Origin: Saccharum officinarum
Taxonomy: Eukaryota > Streptophyta > Magnoliopsida > Poales > Poaceae
DNA: 64,000 bases
Direction: 5' to 3'
Assembly: GCA_020631735.1 (NCBI GenBank)
Contig: CM036158.1
Location: 87,390,673 to 87,454,672, forward strand
Both the position numbers and the translations under genes were made by a program. The notes beneath the pieces were generated by a model. The model saw only the letters and a list, made by a program, of their open reading frames with translations, did not search any database and had not been told where the DNA came from. Positions 39,119 to 51,295 of this stretch are shown in pieces. How positions within the stretch are numbered: position 1 is the first letter of the stretch; every line of letters starts with the position of its first letter.

Positions 39119-42100
39119 TCTTATCTTGTAGGTCAATTACAAAGCCGGAGGAAGGCATTAGGTGCTTGATAGTGGGTCACTCAACATATGACCGGGGATT
39201 TATGTATGTTCAAATCAATTGATACAAGTCAAAATGGTGGTTTTGATGCTATCACTTTCGGCAACAACAAGAAAGGCAAGGTCAAGGGGCTTGGTAAAAT
39301 TGCTATCTCAAATGACATGAGCATATCTAATGTGTTGCTAGTTGAGAGCTTGGGTTTCAATCTTTTATCGGTGGCACAACTTTATGATCTTGGCTTCAAG
39401 TGCATATTTGGTAGTGATGATGTTGAAGTCATAAGTGTTGATGGATCAAATTTGATATTCAAAGGATTTAGACATAGTAGCTTATACTTGGTTGACTTCA
39501 ATGATAGTGAGACACAATTGACATCATGCTTGCTTAGCAAATCTAGTATGGGATGGTTGTGGCATCGAAGGCTTGGTCATGTTGGAATGAAACAATTGAA
39601 CAAACTTTTGAGGCATGACTTAGTTAGAGGCTTGAAAGATGTGACTTTTGAAAAGGATAAACCATGTAGTGCTTGTCAAGCCGGCAAACAAGTTGGAAAT
39701 ACACATCCTAGTAAGAGTGAAATGAGCACATCAAAGGCATTTGAGCTATTGCACATGGACTTGTTTGGGCCAACAACATACACTAGCATTGGTGGCAACA
39801 AGTATGGTTTTGTGATTGTTGATGACTACACTAGATACACTTGGGTGTTTTTTCTCTATGACAAGAGTGATATTTATGATCTATTCAAGTCTTTTGTCAA
39901 GAGAGTGCAAAATGAGTTTGAGACTACCATCAAGAAGATTAGAAGTGACAATGGTAGTGAGTTCAAGAACACAAGAATTGAAGATTTATATGATGATCTT
40001 GGTATTGGACATCAATTCTCACCAACATACACTCCTCAATCCAATGGTGTAGTTGAAAGAAAGAATAGAACTTTGATTGACATGGCTAGATCAATGCTTA
40101 GTGAATACAATGTGAGTCATTCATTTTGGAGTGAAGCTATCAACATGGCTTGCTATTGTAGTAACCATCTCTATTGCCATGGGAAGCTTGGGAAGACACC
40201 ATATGAGTTATTGAATGGAAGAAAGCCCAACATTGCATACTTTAGAGTGTTTGGTTGCAAATGCTATATTCTCAAGAAAGGCACTAGATTGAGCAAGTTT
40301 GAAAAGAAATGTGATGAAGGGTTCTTACTTGGTTATTCTACCACAAGCAAGGCATATAGAGTTTGGAATCTCACAAATGGCACCTTGAAAGAAGTTCATG
40401 ATGTTAAGTTTGATGAAACCCAAGGGTCTCAAAATAAAGCTCAAAACCTTGATGATGTGAGAGGAGATCAATTGTCAAATGCAATGAAGAACATGGACAT
40501 TGGTGACATAAGGCCAAGGCAAGTTGATGATGATGATATTCATGTGATCAACCAAAGTGTGCAAATTGATTCAAATCAAGCAAGCTCAAGTGGTTCTCAT
40601 GATGAAGTGCAAGTTCAAGGTCAAACAAGTGGAAGCAATCAACTCCTAATACTCCAACCTACTAGCATAGCAATAGATCATCCATTGGATCAAATCATTG
40701 GTGAAATTCAAAGCGGTGTTCAAACTAGATCAAGATTAGCATCCTTTTGTGAGCACTACTCATTTGTGTCACTTGAAGAACCTAAGAAAATAGAAGATGC
40801 TTTGAAGGATTCTGATTAGGTAAATGCCATGCATGAAGAGCTAAACAACTTCACTAGACATCAAGTTTGGGAACTTGTTGAAAGGCCGGAGAACTACAAT
40901 GTGATTGGTACTAAGTGGGTCTTTAGAAACAAGCAAGATCAAGATGGCATGGTTGTGAGGAACAAAGCAAGATTGGTAGCTCAAGGTTACACACAAGTTG
41001 AGGGTCTTGACTTTGGAGAGACATATGCACCCGTTGCAAGATTGGTGGCTATTAGAATCTTATTAGCATATGCTTATGCACACAACATCAAGCTCTATCA
41101 AATAGATGTCAAGAGTGCATTTCTCAATGGCTACATTAATGAAGAAGTTTATGTTGAGCAACCTCCCGGTTTTGAAGATGACAAGAAGCCCGACCATGTT
41201 TCAAGCTAAAGAAGGCATTATATGGTTTGAAGCAAGCACCTAGAGCATGGTATGAGAGATTGAGAGATTTTCTTCTCTCTAAAGGGTTCAAGATGGGAAA
41301 GGTTGACACCACTCTCTTCACCAAGAAGCTTGGAAATGACTTGTTTGTGTTACAAATCTATGTGGATGACATTATCTTTGGATCAACGAACCAAGATTTT
41401 TATGAAGAATTTGGAAATATGATGGCTAATGAGTTTGAGATGTCTATGATTGGAGAGCTTAGTTACTTCCTTGGACTTCAAATCAAGCAAATGAAGAATG
41501 ACACTTTTGTAAGTCAAGGCAAGTACATCAAGGACATGATCAAGAAGTTTGGATTGCAAGATGCTAAGCCAATGAGTATACCAATGGGCACTAATAATCA
41601 ATTGAGTGTTGATGCTAGTGGCAACATGGTAGATCAAAAGCAATACCGGTTTATGATTGGAAGTTTGCTCTATGTCACCGCTTCAAGGCCGGATGTGATG
41701 TTTAGTGTGTGCAAGTGTGCAAGATATCAAGCTTCACCTAGAGAAAGTCACTTGAAAGCAACCAAGAGGATATTGAGATATCTTAAGGGCACTCATGATG
41801 TTGGATTATGGTTTCCAAATGGGTCCAATTTTGAGTTGATTGGATATTCGGACTCCGACTATGGTGGATGCAAGATTGATAGAATGAGCACAAGTGACAC
41901 TTGTCAATTGCTTGGAAGGTCTCTTGTTTCATGGTCATCAAAGAAATAAAATAGTGTTGCGCTATCTACCGCCGAGGCCGAATACATTAGTGCTGGTAGT
42001 TGTTGTGCACAATTACTTTGGATGAAGGCCACCTTGAATGATTTTAGAATTAAGTTCAAGAATGTGCCATTGTTTTGTGACAATGAAAGTGCAATCAAGA

Positions 42101-42312
42101 TGACACAAAATCTGGTTCAACATTCAAGAACGAAGCACATTGACATAAGGCATCACTTCATAAGAGACCATCAACAAAAGGGTGATATTAGCATTGAGAG
42201 CATTGGCACCGAAAATCAACTAGCCGACATATTCACAAAGCCACTTGATGAGAAGAGATTTCACAAGTTGAAGAATGAATTGAACATACTTGACTTCTCT
42301 AACTTGAAATGA
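39119..42312 (+). pseudogene. Broken SIRE Copia pol (PR-IN-RT-RNase H)
   Basis: Domain order is Copia: protease, integrase, RT, RNase H. The protease DSG site lies at 39168-39176. The integrase has the zinc-binding part (WHRRLGHVGM, CSACQAGK) and core motifs DLFGP, SDNGSEF and VVERKNRT. RT shows [17 protein letters not shown] and YVDDIIFG. RNase H shows GYSDSDYGG and DNESA. Breaks are plain: stops TAG at 39129 and 39159, a one-base frame change next to the protease site (about 39177-39180), TAG at 40817 where the family has Trp, a frame change near 41195-41205, and TAA at 41947 where the family has Gln. The stops look like C-to-T or G-to-A transitions, typical of methylated silent repeats. 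The frame ends at 42312. No envelope-like ORF follows. Confidence 0.93.
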
Positions 42313-43357
42313 GTGCACCCCCCACATTCTTATATGACATGCCTCTCCTCCAACATAGCAAGGTAAAGATTGTTTGGCATATCATTCATACTTTGCTAAG
42401 GACATGTTTAGAACATATAGACATATTTGCATGACAAATAGGCTCATTCATGAAAATCAAATGAGTTTAAAGTATATATGGTACCACTATTGCTTCTATG
42501 TTTGATTGATCTAGTGGTAGCATATGACATGTTTGTGGGCTTGCGAACCTAGTGTTGAATCTAGAAAATGAGCTCATGATGTGTAATTCAACATGGTCAA
42601 GATAACCCTTATACTTTATGAGGTGTGAAGAAGCTTGTCCTTGGATCAAACCAAATTACATATTCTAGGAAAGTGATCTAGATTGAACCATAATTTAGAC
42701 TCCCTCATATTGATTGACTTGACTCTCACTAAAATTGGCACCTTTTTGGTGATTGTTGACAAAGGGAGAGAGAAAAGTCACAAAGATAGAAAAGTCACAA
42801 AGATAAAAAGGGGGAGAAAGATATAGTAAGGGGAGAGAAACTAAAATTGAGCACACAAGTAGGGGGAGAAAGCTCATGAATGTTTTTGTTGCATTTGTAT
42901 GTGCATTAACATGATGAATTGTTGCATTGCAAAGATTAAATTCATATTCATGCTTGTGTGGTGTATGCTAGAAATAGAACTTGAATGATGTTTTGTTGAA
43001 AGTAACTTTACAAGTGGTATCCAAACACCTTTGCTTATAATGTTGATCTCATGGGGTACTTTAGTGTTTGTGATCTTTACAAGTGATGTATTATAAGTAG
43101 TGTCTAGCTACATCGATGCTAAGGATGGTATATAAAGGCAACTCCGATTGGTATCACGCTTCAAAGGTCCATTCTATATACCTTAGCATCAATTTGGTAG
43201 TAGTAACGCTCCCAAATTCAAATCCATACATATGTGCACAATTAAACCAAACTCATGGAAGCACATATGTAGGGGGAGCTAATACTATCGAAATTGAAAA
43301 TTGATTTCATTTCATATCTTTGTGATGGTTGTCATCAATTACCAAAAAGGGGGAGAT
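42313..43357 (+). other. SIRE 3' non-coding region with repeated PPT-like tracts
   Basis: About 1 kb between pol and the 3' LTR without a supported ORF. Purine tracts recur at 42805-42820 (AAAAAGGGGGAGAAAG), 42828-42841, 42860-42871 and 43270-43279 (AGGGGGAG), and finally at 43344-43357 (AAAAAGGGGGAGAT), which abuts the LTR and is the functional PPT position. An env-like ORF, present in some SIRE relatives, is absent. Confidence 0.7.
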
Positions 43358-45336
43358 TGAAAGCCCAAGTTTGGTTTTGGTAATTAATGACACCAAGTTG
43401 CTAATGCCATGTGTTAAGTATTTTGAGTTAGGCATAAGCAACACATGTGATGAAGGTGTACGTGGCAAGGAGTGGTGGCCACAAGATCACAAAGAAATGG
43501 TGCATGAACATGAAATGACGATCATGGTGGAGATGCACATAATATGATGGACATGATGATCAAGTGGAGGAGAAGGATCTAAGAGCGCAAGGCAAAGGTA
43601 TAACCATAGGGTTTTCCTTTTGCCGGTCTAAGATGAGTAGAGAAGTGATTGACTGGGTTTAGGATACATAGCCGACTATCAAGAGGGGCAATCACAGTTA
43701 GCTCGGGAATCAAGTGGCACTAGATCAATGTCTTGAGCATATGCATTAGGATATAGTTGAGAGCTAACATAACGCCTTGGAAAATGTTTGTGAAATGCTA
43801 ACACACATGCACATGGTGGTGTACACTTGGTGGTGTTAGCACATTTGCGAAGGCGGTGGAGTTTAAGCGGTAGAGAGGGGTTTGGGTTGCGAGGCGGGAT
43901 TCGGCGCTTTTTGGAGATGTGAAACGCCTATTTTCTACTGTGCCGAAAGTCGGAAAAGAAACGGAGGCAAACGGTGGTCACTGCGTTGACTGGACGCTGC
44001 ACCGGACGCGGTCCCGGTTTGACCGGAGCGTCCGGTCAGCTCAACACAGCGCGCTTAGGGTTTGTGACCGGACGCTGGTCTGGCCTGACCAGCGCGTCCG
44101 GTCAGTTCTCCTGAGCGAATCAGAGCGCGCGACCGGCGCGTCCGGTCCCTCACGGAACCGGAGCGTCCGATCAGGCGTCCAGAGGGGCAGAGCGAAGCGG
44201 AGTGACGATCGGATGCGCGGCGCGTCCGGTCACATGCGATCGGACGCGTCCGGTCTCAACGGGAGCATACTGGAACGCGACCGGACGCGGGCACTATCGC
44301 GTCCGGTCAATCGGTTCAGCGCGTCCGGTCACGACAACGGCTAGTTCTAACACGCACTGTTTCTTGCTGTCGTGTAGTGACCGGACGCGTCCGGTCACCC
44401 TGACCGGAGCGTCCGGTCAGCGTGATTTTCGCTGCGTCGTCTGTAACGGCTAGCTGCGTACCCCTTCGTTATAAATAGAGGGTGTCCGGGGTTTGAGGAA
44501 AACTCTTGCATATTTTAAGACCTAGAGACATCCTTTGAGCTAGAGAACAACCTCTCCACTCATCTCTTTGATTGATTGCACATCTCAAGTGAAATTGAGT
44601 GAGATTCAAGTGTATTGCTTAAGAGTTGCATTCTAGAGGCACTTGATCTTCGAGTTGCTGTGGATTTCTTGTTACTCTTCCGTGTTTCCCGACACGGTAG
44701 ACGGCTTGGAGCAGCGGAGGTGATTGAGCTCGCAATTGGAGATTGTTGGAGCCCTCACCTAGTGTTGTAAGGGGTTCTTGATCCTTCCCCGCGGAAGTTC
44801 GCAAATTGGATACTCTAGTGGAGCTCATGGCTTGGAGGATCCCCATCTTGTGTGCGGTTGTGCGGCGCCGGCCGAGGGCTCGACTCTTGATAGTCGATTA
44901 GCTCGCGAACCGACAAGTGGGTGCATCGCCACAACGAGGAGTAGCTTGTCGGGAAGCAAGTGAACCTCGGTAAAAAGTCTTGTGTCATCTCTTTGCCGAG
45001 GATTTCTCTTGTGGTTGATCATTGTGATTGATTCTTCAAGTGCATTGCTTCTCTACATCGTTGGTATAAGAATCAAGTCACTTGCTCTTTACTTTCTTGT
45101 ACTAATCTTAGTGTAGCTTTTTCACATAGGAGTAAGTAGCTTAGTGACTTAGTCTTGTTGGTGTGTACTAAAAATCATAGCCTTGCTTCACTAGATTTGT
45201 ATAGGTGGCTTGCATAGTATAGTTGAGCTAGAGCTAGATTTAGCTTAGCCATCTTTTATACTAACGTGGTTGTTTAGTGAAGCTTGTAGATTTTTAAATA
45301 GGCTATTCACCCCCCTCTAGCCATTTGGACCTTACA
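43358..45336 (+). mobile_element. SIRE 3' LTR
   Basis: 1979 bp, starting TGAAAGCCCAAGTTTGG right after the PPT and ending TTTGGACCTTACA. TATA box at 44470-44477; GCGTCCGGTC cluster at about 43985-44430. It is followed by ATCCC (45337-45341), the same target duplication that brackets the solo LTR at 19779. Several CpG sites differ from the solo LTR by C/T or G/A, for example GCGTCCGGTC here against GCGTCCAGTT there. Confidence 0.93.
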
Positions 45337-46653
45337 ATCCCCAATTTCAAATACAAGGCGATCAAGGACTTGGAGTGATGGCTAATGATCTTTCTAGAGC
45401 CAAGTATGACAAAGGAGATAAATGATACTTAGTTAGATAGGTTTTGCTAATTTCTAGTCTTTGACTGTACTATTAGGAGGGGAAGGAGAGTTAGTAGTCT
45501 GAACTTTGAGTTATCTGAGCTTAACTAGAGATGCACACTTGGTAAACAAATAGTTTAGAAGGCTAGTTCATGCAGAAACGAAACAAAGGAAACAAGTTTG
45601 ACTTAAATCTGAGTATGGACAAAGAAATTGGAGTCAAAGCAAGAAAATTGCATTGGTTGGACTGTTTGCATGTCTAGAATATGAACAGGCTGAACAGACA
45701 GAGCTGCTGACTTGCAGAGCCCTTTGATGGTGGTAGTATTCCAAAGTATTATCCATATGGTCTGGTGGTGGGATTAGAAGTGATGACGAACAATTGAAAT
45801 CCTATTTGACCAAGTATTAGCATGTGGCACTGTGCAATTCAACTAGTCAGGCGATTTGGTGGTGGCAGTGTTGTACGTGTGACGTTGGTTGAAGGTTAAG
45901 TTTTTGCAGTATAATGGGATTGATGATCAGGCACTATGTCTTGGTGAGCGGCGAGCAAATAATGGTGTTAGCTAGCACTTGGCACAAAACTACGTAGTTG
46001 CACTAACTAGGCAGTCCAACGGTGTTGATTATCCGACCCTTGTATTTTGCAAGTTGCGCTAGTAGTCGATTTAATTTTACCTTGGCTTCTACCACCAATA
46101 TTGCTGAATTTGGAGCCAGAACTCAACTTGCACTAAAAATTTGGTTTGACTTAACGAGTTCTACAATTTTTGGTGAATATTTGTTTGTGGGTGCTAACTG
46201 GGCAAGTTTGGTGGCATTCAAGGCTAGTAGCATGGTAGCCCAGCCTTGCTATGATGTTTATTTTCTCCCTCCTCAATACAACACGACCATGAGTGATCCA
46301 AGGTATGCCCTGCAAAAGCCTAGTTCATTTGGACATGCCTAAGACCGGAGGTCTAACAACAAGAAAGGGAGAATTGCCCATCCAAGCCCAATGTGCAGCC
46401 CACTTCGACGAGGAGGTCACCCACACCATCCAAATTACTAAGGCTTTGTTTGGATACTCATATAGTTCACCAACTTAAATTCCACACCAAACAACTCCAA
46501 CACACATGGATTGAGATGAATATATGGGTATCTTTGGATGTTGTAGGATTCATCTCATTTCACATGTGTGTTGATGTGGATTGGGGTGGAATTTAGTTCA
46601 AGTTCCACTCCAATCCACCCAACACATGTGGATTGATGTAAATCTAACTACAT
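45337..46653. repeat. Flank copy H2, left part
   Basis: Second copy of the 1.49-kb flank seen at 21781-23267, starting with ATCCC. It is interrupted at 46653 by a solo LTR and resumes at 49507-49687, then continues past the point where H1 breaks off. It is therefore the more complete version of the host locus. Confidence 0.92.
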
Positions 46654-49523
46654 TGTCACACCCATTTTTAAGGACAAAAATAGGATGCATAAAAGACTCA
46701 TGTGCGCCCCAGGAAACAGTCGCACACATAAGTTGACAAATTACAAAGTATCATCACAGTGCTTATTACATAACGAATAAGTATTTAAGACATAGTCTTG
46801 AACGATAGGTAATAATAACTAATAGTAATTCTTCAGCGGAAACTCCACATAGGGACACGGTTGACTGGTTGACACCAAGACTAGTACTCATTACGATAAT
46901 CTTCCTCAATATCTTCATCTGTTATGGTGGAAATAGCAAGGGTGAGTCCATGTCGAACTCAACAAATATAACACAGGGTTCATGAGGCTCAAAAAGGCTA
47001 GACATTGTTTAACTGCGTTTAGCTTTTAATCATATATTAGCAATTGAGTAGCATCAAGATAAACCGCTTCCCATTAAAGAACCAATGATCAATTGTAATA
47101 AGGATAATGAATAGCATTAACATGAGCAAATAATAATCAACAATAATTAAGCATGATATAACAATTATGATCAACTATTCCATAAGAATCCCCAAGGCCG
47201 CTCGTATCCGTGAGCACGGCTAGTATACCAGTTTTTAACTCTGCGTAGAGGTGTACACTTTCACTGTGAGTCATGATTTCCAAATGAGTGGGGAGATCAA
47301 GCCCAAACACCCGGGAACCATATAAAGCCACTCAAAAGTTCGTCTAACAAGTTAGGGCCATTAGATTCACTCGGCAGGCAGATGTAGAACCCCCCTTCCC
47401 TGTGGCACAACAACCGTAGCCTATACACACTAGGCTAGGGGCTCGCACTACACCCAACGTGGCAAGCCTTTCTTACGCCATTTAAGGTAACCACTAACAA
47501 GCTAGAAAAGGTCTCTTGATCAACTAAAGCCAGAGCCATATAGCCCTCACAGCTGTACTGTATATCCCGGTTATCACTTACAGATAAGTCCTTATGGAGA
47601 GAAACCAGAGCATCAAGATAATACACATGCTCTAGCCCCCTTTTAACAGTAATAAAATCATCTTAATAGTTGATTGCTTAATCCATTAATCAAATTACAA
47701 GATCATTGTTCTTAGTTTAAGCACTAGCAGTAGCTACCCATATGCATTCCCAAGGTTGACAAGGAATCAAGATAACAATCACTAAGTTATAATCTCTAAG
47801 GTTGTCAAGGTAAGCACATGCATATGTATGACAATTCAATGTATAGGTAACAAGGATAGTCCTGTGTTATACTTGCCTTGATCAAAGCTTTCCAAGTGAT
47901 ACTGCTGACTTGGCTCAAAGTAATATTCCGAATCGTCCAGATACTGCTCACCTTCTATACTCGATCATCAATCAACAACACACATGCATCCAATCAAACA
48001 AACACGAAGCAAACAAAGAGATACAATTAGAACAGTACACCAACAGTAGCAAAACAGTAATAAAAGTTTATAAAACTCTTCTACATGTTTCTACGATCAC
48101 ACAGACGCAAAGATCACCAAATTCGGAGTTAAAACGTGAAAGTTATGAATTTTCTAAGATTTCCTATAGATAAATAAATACTTAATTATAAACTCGAAAA
48201 ATAAATTATCAAAACTAACTGTATAACTACACTAACATGTAGAGCTCGCAAATACGAACCTAACGCAACTTGAACGGATCAAATCGGAGTTAAAATGAAG
48301 ATTTTATGACCAAAACAATTCTAGTGGCAAAACTGTAATTATCTGAAAACGTATTTTTGACTTAACCGGGAGAGAATACGCTTTCCAAACACGAAAACGT
48401 ACTTTCAGTTTTACGCTATGGACCGCAGGTTGATTACTAAAAAGCTGAGGGTCTCTTTAACAAATTTACCCCGCGAAGGGGTAAGTTCTAATCTGGGTCG
48501 TTGATTCAAAAACGAACGGCCCTCAATCACCCGCAGCTCTACAGTGGAAGGCCCGGCCTCCACCTTCAAGTCCGACCGTCGTCCACCATTACCACCATGC
48601 CCACCTCGCCGGAGAAGTTCCGTCTCCCCCTTTTTCGACCTCTACTTGACCCGCCACCAACTCAATCGAAAGAGAAACTTCCCCCGAACTCGTCTACCTA
48701 GTTTAGGAAGACTGCTATAGCGCGGAAACGGGACGCGGCTAGGTTAGGGCGGCGGCGCCATTGCCGGTGCACCCGAGCTCACCAAAACCGCAATTCAAAA
48801 CGTCTCAACACCAAAGAAGGGCACGGGAAGAAAAAGGAGGAGATTTGCAGGCTTACCAACGCGAAAGCACTCCTCCCCAACGTCCGTCGTACTCAACCGA
48901 ACCCAACCCTAGAACTTGACGTTTTGCGGTAGAACTCACAATTTTAGATGAAAAACGAAAACTAGAGGACCTAGGCGTCCTATTTATAGCCTCAATCGCT
49001 GATTTTGGTTAACATACCCGGATTACAAGATTCGGTTGCCGTTCGACTACGGTTCGTGACCGGCTCGGTTACGTGAGCTTGGAGGAGCATCCGACAGCCG
49101 GGTCCCACTTGCCAGCGAAACAAGGAGGGAGGGAAGGCGCTGCCGCTGGCTCGGGCTGGCTCGGCCGCGACGATGCTGAACGGCCCACGCGGGCAGGCGC
49201 GGAGAAGATGCAAGCCTCGGCCCGATGGCCCAAGGGAGAGGGAGAGAAGGCAGGTCGGCCCGGTTGCACAGGTAAGCTGTTTTATATTTTTTTTTCTTTC
49301 TTTCATTTATTCACTTCTATATATATATTTTCCAAAACCAAATTAATTAAAATAAAACAAATATAACCACACCACAAAATAAAATAAATGCAACAGCATG
49401 AATGCATCACCAAATAGTTTTTTTAAAAATTTTAATTTGCCATTAATTGTTATCTAAACTATTTGAAATTCATTATTCCTAAAGTTTAGAATTTTTGGGT
49501 GTTACATACATCCAAATAAGGCC
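46442..49523. mobile_element. Tourist-like MITE split by a solo LTR
   Basis: H2 copy of the MITE at 22886-23109. Its left part is 46442-46653 and its right part 49512-49523 (after the TACAT duplicate). Both sides show the 3-bp duplication TAA (46439-46441 and 49524-49526). The solo LTR at 46654 inserted near its right end. Confidence 0.85.
46654..49506 (-). mobile_element. Gypsy-like solo LTR with TACAT duplication
   Basis: 2853 bp. On the minus strand it starts TGTAACACCCAAAAATTC and ends AATGGGTGTGACA. Target duplication TACAT lies at 46649-46653 and 49507-49511. A minus-strand TATA motif (GCTATAAATA) is at 48981-48990, which supports the orientation. No internal region is present. The start motif is typical of Gypsy LTRs in grasses. 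Small frames inside (48501-48701, 49073-49366) show no domain. The uninterrupted MITE in H1 is the empty site for this insertion. Confidence 0.9.
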
Positions 49524-49687
49524 TAAGGTGGATATCCCATGGTTGAGTGTTGCTCAAGACAGTCGTACCACAACATCGAAGCAACCATGGCCTTTGCAAA
49601 CTGACTCCAAGAGCTAATCTAAGCCATCCATCAAGAGGCGGTGCCAAGGGGACGACATCCATAGGTCGACCAGCCTATGTGGGGCCA
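49507..49687. repeat. Flank copy H2, right part
   Basis: Continuation of H2 after the solo LTR: TACATCCAAATAAGGCC through to CAGCCTATGTG. It matches 23088-23267 in H1 with few substitutions. Confidence 0.9.
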
Positions 49688-50376
49688 TCCAAACCCATTC
49701 TTGTGTCTCCCCCAAAGCTACCTCACCTATATGTAACCCTCTTCATCAAGAACAAACTTTGGAGAGCTATAAATACCTATAATGTGCATCATCCCAAACT
49801 CAGACGAGAGATTGAGCTTCATAGGCAGAGCCCTATCCAATTAGCTATAGAGCTATAGTAATAGAGTAAGAGGTGAGGCTAGAGTGTTGAGTAGGAGCCT
49901 GGTCTTCTTCCTCTTTTGGTATTCTTGGAGTTGGCAAGTTTTTTACGGTCACTACATGATATAATCCAACCGTCAACTACATGTTTTAATGAATATGTGA
50001 ATGTAGGGACAAATGTGCAGAAGATGGGCGAGAGGTATGGTATTCATAGGTCTGCCAAGTGAAAGTGAAATGTGCCCAAAACTGCCATACCTGTTTTGGA
50101 CACACTGCAAGGACCCTTGATCAACTAACCACCGGAGATGAACAACATCGATGGCCATAGGGGATCAATATTGGACAACATGTAATTTGGAAGGAAATGA
50201 GACATGGATAATGATGATTAAAAAAGAAATCAAAATATTGCCCCTTCGTATGTGCCAGTTGCATTAGCCTAGCATGTAGGATTGATCAAATGCTAGGCTA
50301 GATTGGAGCTAAATTCTAACTAAAATATAGTATTTTAAAAATTTTTAAAAACTATTCACTAAAATTAGATAATAAT
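49688..50376. other. Host sequence beyond H2, unassigned
   Basis: Single-copy in this window. GCTATAAATACC at about 49769 is a good TATA-like motif, but no coding exon is visible downstream within the next few hundred bases. The frame 49547-49858 has no recognisable domain. Confidence 0.4.
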
Positions 50377-50521
50377 TCCTACGTACCAAATTATAAGTCG
50401 TTCTGGCTTTTCTAGATATATAAGTAAATTTACATATTTAGACAGTGTATATTTAGATACATAGAAAAATCTATGTACATATAAAATCCATAACCACTTA
50501 TAATTTGGAATGGAGGGAGTA
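50377..50521. mobile_element. Stowaway-like MITE, copy 3
   Basis: Inverted ends GTACCAAATTATAAGTCG and CACTTATAATTTGGAATGGA, followed by GGGAGTAG. About 145 bp. Same family type as the elements at 7118 and 53361. Confidence 0.7.
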
Positions 50522-50970
50522 GAAAAAGGTTAGGTCTTAAAAATAGGAAATTACAATTACTCATAAATAAGCACATAAAAAATAAGAATATGTATCGTCC
50601 TCGATCATTACGAGAGACAAACCAATAGGATTAAAAAATACAACAAACTAAATAAATATGAACTTTAAATCGTAAGATAATCAAGAAGTTAAACAATTTG
50701 TGATAGCCTTGACATTAGTTGAAGCTTATTAAAGAAAAAAATGCTGAACTTGAATTCACAAGGAAGAGGAGATAGAGACGATAATAGATTTAAACCAAGA
50801 ATATATTGATGACAAATATGATTTAAGCCAAATATATAATGAGAAAAAAATTATCTGGCCATGCTATTTGCGCGGGTCATCTTGCTAGTATAGTGTATTC
50901 TAGAGATTTTAGAATAAATGAAGAGAGAATGTAAAAGATGTGCCCACACTTCATTTTCTAATCAGAGACT
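50522..50970. other. Intergenic, AT-rich
   Basis: No gene is supported. TTGCGCGGGTCATCTTGCTAGT near 50869-50890 is only loosely like a plant Helitron 3' end. Confidence 0.4.
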
Positions 50971-51264
50971 ATCATACTCGTGATTAAAGGGGATTGGTTG
51001 AAACATTACATGTAACAATACAATACTTGCCAAATTTCTGTGACTATTTAAGGTGAAATTATTCTTTTGTCTCCTAAACTCTCTTATATTTGGATACAAT
51101 TTTTAGTGTTTCTGTATATCATACTCGTGATTAAGGGGGATTGGTTGAAAAATTACATGTAACAATACAATACTTGGCAAATTTCTGTGACTATTTAATG
51201 TAAAATTATTCTTTTGTCTCCTAAACTCTCTTATATTCGGATACAAATTTTAATGTTTCTGTAT
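50971..51264. repeat. Two tandem 147-bp repeats
   Basis: 50971-51117 and 51118-51264 are head-to-tail copies starting ATCATACTCGTGATTAA and ending TGTTTCTGTAT, with a few substitutions. They lie immediately downstream of the SDR pseudogene (minus strand), ending 31 bp from its stop codon. Confidence 0.92.
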
Positions 51265-51295
51265 ACTTTGTAACAGGACAGAGGGGGGTACTTGA

